Assembly: GCA_018820745.1 (NCBI GenBank)
Contig: JAHJNP010000205.1
Span: forward strand, 1-6,717
Length of the DNA stretch: 6,717 bases
Direction of reading: 5' to 3'
DNA from: Gammaproteobacteria bacterium
GTDB taxonomy: Bacteria; Pseudomonadota; Gammaproteobacteria; Burkholderiales; Thiobacillaceae
This document shows positions 1-6,510 of this stretch, in pieces. The notes below the pieces were generated by a model. That model made no database searches and was not told the DNA's origin. It was given only the letters and a program-made list of their open reading frames with translations. Numbering within the stretch: the first letter of the stretch is position 1; each line of letters starts with the position of its first letter. The position numbers and the translations under genes were made by a program.

Positions 1-95
1 CCAGACATGTAGACAGTGTGGTCGACCCGCACGGCCTGCGAATAGGTGCCGATCGCGGCTGGGGCGTCGGCGGTCTGGATGATGCTTTTGTTCAT
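1..95 (-). CDS. ridA: RidA family 2-aminoacrylate/2-iminopropanoate deaminase, 5' part only
   Basis: Reading leftwards from an ATG at 93-95, the first 31 codons give a recognisable RidA (YjgF/YER057c/UK114) N terminus: [12 protein letters not shown], then [10 protein letters not shown] and VDHTVYMSG. The stretch '[12 protein letters not shown]' followed by 'VYMSG' is the family hallmark. Family members are about 125-130 residues, cytosolic and trimeric. They hydrolyse reactive enamine/imine intermediates such as 2-aminoacrylate released by PLP enzymes, so protecting those enzymes. The catalytic arginine lies in the C-terminal part, outside the window, so activity cannot be judged. The start lies 24 nt beyond the spoT stop with no terminator between, so it is probably the last or a late gene of the gmk-rpoZ-spoT unit. 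A weak GGA precedes the ATG by about 7 nt. Family assignment is firm despite the truncation. Confidence 0.9.
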   Translation of the reverse strand, partial: MNKSIIQTADAPAAIGTYSQAVRVDHTVYMS

Positions 96-119
96 GCTGG
101 ATTCCAGGTTGGGGGATGC

Positions 120-2264
120 TTATTGGGGCGGCGCGGCGCGGCCGTCCTTTTTGCCCTTGATGCGGAAAATCCGCACCACGTCGGGCAGCACGCGCAGGCC
201 GCGCATCACGCGTGCGAGATGCATGCGGTTTTCCACCTGCACGGTGAAGTACAGCACGGTGTAGGGGCTGCCGTCCTCTTCTTCCATTGCGATGTTGCCG
301 ATGTTGGAGCCGTGTTCGGCGATCGCGGCCGCGACCTTGGCCAGCACGCCGCGCTGGTTGCCGACGACGACCTTGATCGAAACGTCGAACATGTGGCCGG
401 GCTCGGCTTCCCATTCGACGTCCAGCCATTTGTCCGGGTCGGTGCGGAAGGCCCGGATCGAAGTGCAGTCGTGGGTATGGATGATGAGGCCGCGATCCTT
501 GTGGATGAAGCCTAGAATCGGGTCGCCGGGAATCGGGTGGCAGCACTGCGCCAGTTCGACTGCGACGCCTTCGGTGCCGCGGATGCTGATGGCGTGGGGA
601 TGCGCCGGTTCGCCGGTTTTTTCGCCCTGCACGTGCAGCAGCTGGTGTGCCACCACCAGCGGCAGTTTGCGTCCCAGGCCGATCCCGGCGAACAATTCCT
701 CGCGGGTCTGCAGGCCGTAGTCCTTGACCACGCGGTCCCACACCGCCGGGTCGGGCTCGATCGGTTCGGGATGGAGCGCGGCAATGGCGTTCTTGAGCAG
801 GCGTTCACCCAGCGCCGCCGCCTCTTCCACCCGCGTGTTGCGCAGGTAGTTGCGGATGTGCGAGCGCGCCTTGCCGGTGACGACAAAATTGAGCCAGGCG
901 GCGTTGGGGCTGGCATTGGCGGCGGTGAGGATCTCGACGTGGTCGCCGTTGCGAAGCTGGGTACGTAGCGGCATCAGTTCGTAATTGATCTTCACCGCGA
1001 TGCAGTGGCGGCCGACGTCGGTGTGGACGGCAAAGGCAAAGTCCACCGCGGTGGCGCCGCGCGGCAGCGCCATGATCTTGCCCTTGGGGGTGAACACATA
1101 GACTTCGTCTGGAAACAGGTCGATCTTGATGTGTTCGAGGAATTCGGGCGAATCGCCGTGGTCGGCGTGAATGTCGAGCAGCGACTGCAGCCAGCGGTGG
1201 GTGCGCGTCTGCACGTCGTTGAGCGCTGACTCGGCGGATTTGTACATCCAGTGCGAGGTGACGCCGGATTCGGCCAGCCGGTTCATGTCGGCGGTGCGGA
1301 TCTGGATCTCGATCGGGGTGCCGTTGGGACCGAACAGGATCGAATGCAGCGACTGGTAGCCGTTGGCCTTGGGGATCGCGATGTAGTCCTTGAACTTGCC
1401 GGGGATCGGTTTGTACAGCGCATGCAGTGCGCCCAGCGCCATATAGCAGGTCGGCTGGTCGCGCACCACCACGCGAAAGCCGTAGATGTCGAACACCTCG
1501 GAGAACGCCAGGTTCTTTTCCTGCATCTTGCGGTAGATGCTGTAGAGGTGCTTCTCGCGGCCTGTGATGGTGGCTTCGATGCCGGCCTGCTCGAGCTTCT
1601 CCTGCAAGGCGACCTTGATCTTGTCGACCAGCTCGCGGCGATTGCCGCGCGCCGCCTTCACCGCCTTGGCCAGCACCTGGTAGCGGTTGGGATGGCTGTA
1701 GCGGAAGCCGAGGTCCTCCAGCTCCTGGTAGACCGAATGCAGCCCCAGCCGGTTGGCGATGGGGGCGTAGATCTCCAGCGTCTCGGTGGCAATGCGGCGG
1801 CGCTTTTCGGCCGGCATCGAACCCATGGTGTGCATGTTGTGCAGGCGGTCGGCCAGCTTGACCAGGATCACCCGCACATCCTGCGCCATCGCCAGCAGCA
1901 TCTTGCGGAAGTTTTCTGCCTGCGCGTGCTGCTCGGAGGCGAAGGCCAGCTTGTCGAGCTTGGAGACGCCCTCGACCAGCAGCGCGACCGCCTTGCCGTA
2001 GCGGGCCTCGATTTCGTTCACCGTGGCCGGGGTGTCTTCCACCACATCGTGCAGCAGCGCGGCGCACAGGGTCTGCGCGTCAAGATGCCAGCCGGCGAGA
2101 ATGCCGGCAACGGCAAGCGGGTGGGAGATATAGGGTTCGCCGCTCTTGCGGAATTGCCCTTCGTGGGCACTGCGGCTGAATTCGTAGGCCTGCTCGATCT
2201 GGCTGATTTCGTCAGGCGACAGATAGGCCAGGGCCGGACGCAGCGATTCGAATTCGTGCGTCAT
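120..2264 (-). CDS. spoT: Bifunctional (p)ppGpp synthetase/hydrolase SpoT (RelA/SpoT homologue)
   Basis: A long RSH enzyme, 714 residues from the ATG at 2264 (E. coli SpoT is about 702). It makes (p)ppGpp from ATP and GDP/GTP and hydrolyses it to end the stringent response. Numbered from this ATG, the hydrolase HD domain has H48 (ISHP), H72-D73 and E76-D77 in HDVVEDT, and D139 in LADRLHNM. All metal and catalytic positions are present. The synthetase domain has GREKHLYSIYRKM (235-247), D259, GYQSLHS (302-308) and E319 in EIQIRT, so it appears competent. The RXKD-type motif reads KFKD (290-293). A TGS domain follows (about 385-447), then a conserved-cysteine segment (AQCCHPIPGD, 572-581) and a C-terminal ACT domain (about 626-700). 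Start choice: an in-frame GTG at 2342, preceded by AAGG six bases upstream, would add 26 Pro/Ala-rich residues and overlap rpoZ. The ATG at 2264 lacks a clear ribosome-binding site but matches where homology begins. Identity is firm; the start is uncertain. Confidence 0.95.
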   Translation of the reverse strand: MTHEFESLRPALAYLSPDEISQIEQAYEFSRSAHEGQFRKSGEPYISHPLAVAGILAGWHLDAQTLCAALLHDVVEDTPATVNEIEARYGKAVALLVEGVSKLDKLAFASEQHAQAENFRKMLLAMAQDVRVILVKLADRLHNMHTMGSMPAEKRRRIATETLEIYAPIANRLGLHSVYQELEDLGFRYSHPNRYQVLAKAVKAARGNRRELVDKIKVALQEKLEQAGIEATITGREKHLYSIYRKMQEKNLAFSEVFDIYGFRVVVRDQPTCYMALGALHALYKPIPGKFKDYIAIPKANGYQSLHSILFGPNGTPIEIQIRTADMNRLAESGVTSHWMYKSAESALNDVQTRTHRWLQSLLDIHADHGDSPEFLEHIKIDLFPDEVYVFTPKGKIMALPRGATAVDFAFAVHTDVGRHCIAVKINYELMPLRTQLRNGDHVEILTAANASPNAAWLNFVVTGKARSHIRNYLRNTRVEEAAALGERLLKNAIAALHPEPIEPDPAVWDRVVKDYGLQTREELFAGIGLGRKLPLVVAHQLLHVQGEKTGEPAHPHAISIRGTEGVAVELAQCCHPIPGDPILGFIHKDRGLIIHTHDCTSIRAFRTDPDKWLDVEWEAEPGHMFDVSIKVVVGNQRGVLAKVAAAIAEHGSNIGNIAMEEEDGSPYTVLYFTVQVENRMHLARVMRGLRVLPDVVRIFRIKGKKDGRAAPPQ

Positions 2265-2313
2265 CGCCGGCGCGCGGCTGGTGGCGTGCGCCGGTTGACC
2301 TGGGGGATGCCGC

Positions 2314-2517
2314 TCAGGCACGGCCCCGGTTGAGGATTTCACGCCCGACCTTGCCTGCGGCGATTTCCCGCAGTGCGGTGACGATGGCTTTGTCCTTGGA
2401 CTCGACCATGGGTTGCGAGCCCTGAGCCAGCTGGCGTGCGCGGTAGGTCACGGCGAGGGTCAGCTCGAAACGGTTGGGGAACATCTCAATGCAATCATCA
2501 ACGGTGATGCGGGCCAT
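2314..2517 (-). CDS. rpoZ: DNA-directed RNA polymerase omega subunit
   Basis: A 67-residue protein beginning [19 protein letters not shown], with the omega signatures [16 protein letters not shown] and [13 protein letters not shown]. Omega is the small RNA polymerase subunit that clamps the beta-prime C terminus and helps assembly. In E. coli its N terminus, including A2 and R3 (both present here), contributes to ppGpp binding site 1 at the omega/beta-prime interface, so this enzyme may be directly ppGpp-responsive (inference from family knowledge). Length is somewhat shorter than the 91 residues of E. coli but normal for betaproteobacteria. The ATG has a good Shine-Dalgarno (AGGAG, 7 nt spacing), stronger than those of its neighbours. 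It sits 37 nt after gmk and just before spoT, the classic gmk-rpoZ-spoT order. An upstream spoT start at 2342 would overlap the last 29 bases of this gene. Confidence 0.96.
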   Translation of the reverse strand: MARITVDDCIEMFPNRFELTLAVTYRARQLAQGSQPMVESKDKAIVTALREIAAGKVGREILNRGRA

Positions 2518-2554
2518 ACGGATACTCCTGCTTCAGGCGGCGCGGGGGTGCGCC

Positions 2555-3208
<654 letters not shown>

Positions 3209-3224
3209 CTATATAAAAGCCTGC

Positions 3225-3305
3225 CCGCGAAGGATGCGAGGAAACGCAAAGGGAAGCAATTGATCTCTATTCTTCATTCTTCGCGGCTACCCGCATCCTT
3301 CGCGG
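3225..3305. repeat. 81-bp imperfect palindrome (candidate dispersed repeat) between yicC and gmk
   Basis: Outer arms 3225-3238 (CCGCGAAGGATGCG) and 3292-3305 (CGCATCCTTCGCGG) are perfect 14-bp inverted repeats. Complementarity continues imperfectly inwards, with CGCAAAG at 3245-3251 roughly opposite CTTCGCG at 3279-3285. CTTCGCGG occurs twice in the right arm (3279-3286 and 3298-3305). The element begins 7 nt past the yicC stop. In the direction of transcription it is followed six bases later by TTTT, so it could fold in mRNA as a hairpin between yicC and gmk. Whether it is a REP/MITE-like repeat, an mRNA-stabilising hairpin or a leaky terminator cannot be decided here. The palindrome itself is directly visible. 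Confidence 0.75.
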
Positions 3306-3312
3306 ATAAATG

Positions 3313-4179
3313 TCATTCGATATTCTGCACCTGTTCACGCATCTGCTCGATCAGCACCTTGAGTTCGAGCGAGACGCGCGAGGTTTCCACCGCCACCGAT
3401 TTCGCACCCAGGGTATTGGCCTCGCGATGCAGCTCCTGCATCAGGAAGTCGAGCCGCTTGCCGACGGCGCCGGTCTGGTTCAGCACGCGGCGCACCTCGG
3501 CAAAGTGGGTGGCCAGGCGGGAGCATTCCTCATCGATATCGGCTTTTTGCGCCGCCAGCACGATTTCCTGCGCCAGTCGTTCGTGTCCCGCCTCGCCCAG
3601 CGCGTCGTGCAGGCGTTCCGTCAGTTTTTCGCGCTGGGCGGCGGCCAGCGCGGGCAGCAGCGGTACCAGACTGGCCACTTGCGCTTCGGCGGCGGCGAGC
3701 CGGTCGAGGATGTGCTGTTTCAGCCTGGCGCCTTCGCGCTGGCGGCTCTCGGCCAGTTCGTCCAGCGCCTCGCACACGCCCGCCAGTGCCGCCTCGTTCA
3801 GCGCATCCTGCGACAGGGCGGCGGTCTGCACCGCGCCGGGCCAGCGCAGAATCTCATTGACCGAAAGCGGGGCGCTGTCGGGCAGGCGCTGCAGCACGGC
3901 CGCCTGCCAGTGTGCAAGGCGCTCAAGAATGCCCGGATTCAAGCCGTTATCAAGCGAGTCAGCCGGCAACACGGCCAGGCTGATGCGGCATTCGACTTTG
4001 CCGCGTGCGAGGCGTTGATTGATTAGCTCGCGCAGTTGCGGCTCGAGGGCGCGGAATTCGTCGCCCAGGCGAAAATGCAGTTCGAGAAAGCGCTGATTGA
4101 CGCTGCGCAGGTCGATGCTGACGCTGGCATGATCGAGGTTGAGGCTGTGGGCGGCAAACCCGGTCATGCTGGCTGTCAT
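3313..4179 (-). CDS. yicC: YicC/YloC family endoribonuclease
   Basis: A 288-residue protein; E. coli YicC has 287. It starts MTASMTGFA, matching the family's MxxSMTxFA opening. Other hallmarks are RSVNQRFLEL (25-34), the LEPQLRELINQRLARGKVEC block (45-64), the central REG (148-150), KADIDEE (212-218) and the highly conserved C-terminal block GKRLDFLMQELHREANTLGAKS (240-261, ending before the SLELKVLIEQMREQVQNIE tail). YicC/YloC proteins are cytosolic endoribonucleases linked to RNA turnover and stationary-phase phenotypes; the substrate here is unknown. The frame is open upstream to 4263, but the extra 28 residues have no family likeness and would run through the divergent promoter region, so the ATG at 4179 is preferred. 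No strong Shine-Dalgarno is visible. A sigma-70-like promoter lies upstream at 4206-4234. Confidence 0.93.
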   Translation of the reverse strand: MTASMTGFAAHSLNLDHASVSIDLRSVNQRFLELHFRLGDEFRALEPQLRELINQRLARGKVECRISLAVLPADSLDNGLNPGILERLAHWQAAVLQRLPDSAPLSVNEILRWPGAVQTAALSQDALNEAALAGVCEALDELAESRQREGARLKQHILDRLAAAEAQVASLVPLLPALAAAQREKLTERLHDALGEAGHERLAQEIVLAAQKADIDEECSRLATHFAEVRRVLNQTGAVGKRLDFLMQELHREANTLGAKSVAVETSRVSLELKVLIEQMREQVQNIE

Positions 4180-4205
4180 GGATGGTTTTGAATATGCGTT
4201 ATGTA

Positions 4206-4234
4206 AATAGATTGCCGGTTCGGAGCCGGGGCAA
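4206..4234 (-). promoter_or_regulatory. Candidate sigma-70-type promoter for yicC
   Basis: On the minus strand, TTGCCC (plus positions 4229-4234; 4/6 to TTGACA) and TCTATT (4206-4211; 4/6 to TATAAT) are separated by exactly 17 bp. This would give a start near 4199 and a leader of about 20 nt before the yicC ATG at 4179. A palindrome-like CCGGTTCGGAGCCGG (4216-4230) fills the spacer, so a regulator could bind there. Called by eye only. Confidence 0.4.
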
Positions 4235-4264
4235 GCTTTTCGGCATGGCCGATTAACAGACAAA

Positions 4265-4270
4265 GATAAT
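4265..4270 (+). promoter_or_regulatory. Weak candidate -10 element for the kinase gene
   Basis: GATAAT (5/6 to TATAAT) lies 12 bases before the kinase ATG. If used, transcription would begin about 5-6 nt before the start codon, making the mRNA almost leaderless; this would fit the lack of a ribosome-binding site. No credible -35 is seen 16-18 bp upstream, so the call is tentative. Confidence 0.2.
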
Positions 4271-4282
4271 AGACGTTCGACT

Positions 4283-5227
4283 ATGGCGACTCAACCCAAC
4301 CAGGCGCTGCCCAACGGCTACCGGCTGAATGAATACACCATCGTACGCAAGATCGGCGGTGGCGGCTTCAGCATGGTGTATCTGGCGCGTGACGACAATA
4401 ACCAGTCGGTGGCGATCAAGGAATACCTGCCGGGCCAGCTGGTGCTGCGCACCGAAGGCTCGGTCATTGTGCAGGCCAGCTCGACCGAGAACAACAACAT
4501 CTTCCGCCACGGCATGAAGTGTTTTTTCGAGGAGGGGCGGGCGCTGGCGTGCATTGACCATCCCAATGTCATCCGCGTGACCAACTTCTTCCGCGCCAAC
4601 GACACCGTCTACATGGTGATGCGCTTCGAACGCGGCAAAACGCTGCAACAGCACATCCAGGCCAACCGCGGCACCATCCGCGAGAGCTTCATCCGGCGGG
4701 TGTTCGCGCAGCTGATGAACGGCCTGCGCGAGGTGCACACGCACAAGCTGCTGCATCTGGACATCAAGCCGTCGAATCTGTACATCCGCCTGGACGGCTC
4801 GCCCGTCCTGATCGACTTCGGCGCGGCGCGGCAGACGCTCAGCCAGGAAGAAACCAAGCTGCAGCCCATGTACACCCCCGGCTTCGCCGCTCCCGAGCAG
4901 TATCACAACCGCGAACGGCTGGGGCCGTGGACCGACATCTACAGCGTCGGCGCCAGCCTGTACGCCAGCCTGGCGGGCTACCCGCCGCAGGCGGCCGATG
5001 CGCGGCTGCTCAACGACAAGCTGGTGCCGGCAACGGTGAACTGGCGTGGAGCCTACTCGGACCAGCTGCTGGAAACCATCGACCAGTGCCTCAAGCTCAA
5101 CTATATGGAACGCCTGCAAAGCGTATTCAGTCTGCAGAAAGTGCTGATGGACAACAGCGCGATGAAGCCGCCCCGTTCTTCGCTGCTGACCAGCATCAAA
5201 CGCTCACTGAGCCGCGAATTGTTTTAA
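4283..5227 (+). CDS. Soluble Hanks-type serine/threonine protein kinase
   Basis: A 314-residue protein that is nearly all kinase domain. Visible: a glycine loop IGGGGFSMVY (24-33), ATP-anchoring lysine K46 in VAIKEYLP, an alpha-C glutamate near 83-84 (FFEEGRAL), a catalytic loop HLDIKPSN (158-165) with D160, K162 and N165, DFG at 178-180, an APE-type motif AAPEQY (202-207) and the F-helix aspartate D218 in WTDIYSVG. All catalytic residues are present. The HRD arginine is leucine (HLD), so it is a non-RD kinase, which usually means activation-loop phosphorylation is not strictly required. No transmembrane helix or sensor domain follows; the last 25 residues form a basic, Ser-rich tail (SLLTSIKRSLS). 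The ATG at 4283 has no evident Shine-Dalgarno but is followed at once by domain sequence. It lies upstream of a PP2C phosphatase on the same strand, its likely antagonist. The substrate is unknown. Confidence 0.92.
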   Translation: MATQPNQALPNGYRLNEYTIVRKIGGGGFSMVYLARDDNNQSVAIKEYLPGQLVLRTEGSVIVQASSTENNNIFRHGMKCFFEEGRALACIDHPNVIRVTNFFRANDTVYMVMRFERGKTLQQHIQANRGTIRESFIRRVFAQLMNGLREVHTHKLLHLDIKPSNLYIRLDGSPVLIDFGAARQTLSQEETKLQPMYTPGFAAPEQYHNRERLGPWTDIYSVGASLYASLAGYPPQAADARLLNDKLVPATVNWRGAYSDQLLETIDQCLKLNYMERLQSVFSLQKVLMDNSAMKPPRSSLLTSIKRSLSRELF

Positions 5228-5528
5228 AGTAGTGAACCTGAACGCCTCAGTTGACCGCTTGAAACATCATGGGATGCCGCTTGATACTTGTTTTTCCGCC
5301 TGCGAGCACGCTCGCCGGCCGGGTGAGACCGCTACGCACCCGCAAGGTACGCCGCCAGACGCTCGCCCGTTGGGCGGTCTTGGCGCAGCACTCGCTGGCA
5401 CGCCCGGGGTCGGGCGTCCGCCTTTGTCGCTCGTCGTTGCGGGCCCCGGCCTGCGGCCGCCTCACTTCGCGGCAGGCACCCGCCCGGACATGCCCTCGGG
5501 CGCGCCCAGCTGAAGGTTCCAGGTTGAA
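5228..5528. other. Hairpin-rich, GC-rich non-coding region between kinase and phosphatase genes
   Basis: Three hundred and one bases with no convincing gene. The first 60 are mixed in composition and end in TTTTT at 5291-5295. From about 5298 to 5510 the DNA is strongly GC-rich and holds a run of short inverted repeats: GCGAG/CTCGC at 5302-5306/5311-5315 (loop CACG), CGGGTG/CACCCG at 5320-5325/5337-5342, a compound stem 5353-5385 with CGCCC/GGGCG at its tip, ACGCCCG/CGGGCGT at 5400-5406/5411-5417, and GCCTGC/GCAGGC at 5449-5454/5472-5477. Small open frames exist on both strands, but their Arg/Pro/Ala-rich products resemble out-of-frame GC-rich DNA. It could be an inserted dispersed repeat or a structured leader of the phosphatase mRNA. 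Hairpins are seen; function is unknown. Confidence 0.55.
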
Positions 5529-6437
5529 ATGAAATTCACCATCTACCAGGCGTCACGTCAGGGCGGGCGCAAGAACAACCAGGACCGGGTTGCCTATTCC
5601 TACAGCCGCGAAGCGCTGCTGATGGTGGTGGCGGACGGCATGGGCGGTCACATGCACGGCGAAATCGCCGCGCAGATCGCGGTGCAGACGCTGACCGACC
5701 AGTTCCAGAAAATGGCCAAGCCGCGCCTGGACGACCCCATGGCCTTCCTGGCCGATGCGACCACGCGCGCGCACTATGCGATCAACGATTACGCGGTCGA
5801 GCAGGATCTGCTGGAAATCCCCCATACCACCAGTGTCGTCGCCGTCATCCAGGACAATACGGCGTACTGGGCGCATGTGGGCGATTCTCGGCTGTACCTG
5901 TTCAGCGACGGCAGCCTGCTTTCGCGCACCGAAGACCACACTGCGGTGGCCCAGCTGGTGCGCAACGGCATCATCAGCGAAGAGGAGGCGGGCACTCACC
6001 CGGAGCGCAACAAGGTGTCCAACTGCCTGGGGGGCTACGTCCCGCCGCAGGTGGAATGCAGCGCGCCGATCCCACTGCACGACGCCGATACCATGCTGCT
6101 GTGCACCGACGGCATCTGGGGCATGATCAGCATCCCTGAAATATCGGCCCTGCTGCATGCCTACACGCTGGAAGACGCGGTGCGTCACCTGATGGATCAC
6201 GCCGAATTCCGCGGCGGCGAGCACGGCGACAACCTCAGCCTGATCGCCATGACCTGGGGCGAGGCGCGGATGCCGAGCAAGGACTCGATTTCCACCCTGG
6301 CACTGCCGGATGGCGGCGTCACCACGCAGATCAACGCAATGCGCCCCCTATCCGGCTCGCCGGCGGTGTCGGACGACGAAATCGAGCGTGCAATCGCCGA
6401 AATCCAGCAGGCCATCCAGAAAATCTCCGCCAAATAG
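5529..6437 (+). CDS. PP2C-family (PPM) serine/threonine protein phosphatase
   Basis: A 302-residue metal-dependent phosphatase, soluble, with no signal peptide or membrane span. The PPM motifs appear in order: NNQDR (16-20) with D19, VADGMGGH (34-41) with the metal ligand D36, TTSVVAVI (100-107), HVGDSRLYLF (116-125), TEDHTAVAQLV..GII (134-149), LLCTDGIWG (190-198) with D194, and HGDNLSLI (232-239) with D234. All metal-coordinating aspartates are present, so it should be active with Mn/Mg. The catalytic domain ends near 245. The remaining 57 residues are a low-complexity linker and a short charged helix (DDEIERAIAEIQQAIQKIS, 282-300), longer than minimal bacterial PP2Cs such as PrpC/Stp1. The ATG has AGG five bases upstream. 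It most likely reverses phosphorylation by the kinase encoded just upstream, although 301 nt separate them. Specific substrates are unknown. Confidence 0.93.
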   Translation: MKFTIYQASRQGGRKNNQDRVAYSYSREALLMVVADGMGGHMHGEIAAQIAVQTLTDQFQKMAKPRLDDPMAFLADATTRAHYAINDYAVEQDLLEIPHTTSVVAVIQDNTAYWAHVGDSRLYLFSDGSLLSRTEDHTAVAQLVRNGIISEEEAGTHPERNKVSNCLGGYVPPQVECSAPIPLHDADTMLLCTDGIWGMISIPEISALLHAYTLEDAVRHLMDHAEFRGGEHGDNLSLIAMTWGEARMPSKDSISTLALPDGGVTTQINAMRPLSGSPAVSDDEIERAIAEIQQAIQKISAK

Positions 6438-6455
6438 CCCGGGTGCGGGCTTTGT
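6436..6455 (+). terminator. Candidate terminator hairpin overlapping the phosphatase stop codon
   Basis: AGCCCG (6436-6441), loop GGTG, CGGGCT (6446-6451) forms a perfect 6-bp GC-rich stem that begins inside the TAG stop codon. Counting the stem's own last base, only TTTGT follows, so the U-tract is short and termination may be partial. Position between the phosphatase and rph supports the call. Confidence 0.45.
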
Positions 6456-6483
6456 GGGTGGGGCGCGCGCGACGCGGTAAAAT
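6455..6483 (+). promoter_or_regulatory. Candidate promoter for rph
   Basis: TAAAAT at 6478-6483 matches the -10 consensus at 5/6 positions and lies 27 nt before the rph ATG. The hexamer 17 bp upstream (TGGGTG, 6455-6460) is a poor -35. The placement, after a terminator-like hairpin and before a new gene, makes a promoter plausible but unproven. Confidence 0.35.
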
Positions 6484-6510
6484 CACGCTTTCCGTTTTGA
6501 ACAACCCGCC

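Noticed and set aside
805..2067. 420-codon minus-strand frame and 360-codon plus-strand frame (1251-2333) inside spoT
   Set aside because: These are shadow frames of GC-rich coding DNA. The spoT frame encodes every expected RSH motif across the same interval.
3210..3238. Possible gmk promoter using TATATA at 3210-3215
   Set aside because: No hexamer resembling TTGACA lies 16-18 bp upstream on the minus strand, so the AT-rich patch alone does not support a promoter call.
4180..4263. 28-residue N-terminal extension of yicC from an upstream ATG at 4263
   Set aside because: The family begins at MxxSMTxFA, matched exactly by the ATG at 4179. The extension has no family likeness and would swallow the promoter region.
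4253..5119. 288-codon minus-strand frame opposite the kinase gene
   Set aside because: This is the antisense shadow of the kinase; the plus frame has complete kinase motifs and the minus product resembles nothing.
5262..5295. Possible terminator after the kinase gene ending in TTTTT
   Set aside because: The only stem nearby (CATC/GATG around 5267-5276) is 4 bp and too far from the T-run to be a convincing intrinsic terminator.
5232..5513. 93-codon open frame (and overlapping frames at 5269-5532 plus and 5247-5465 minus) in the kinase-phosphatase gap
   Set aside because: Several frames are open at once because the DNA is GC-rich. The products are Arg/Pro/Ala-rich with no recognisable domain, and no frame has a ribosome-binding site that stands out.
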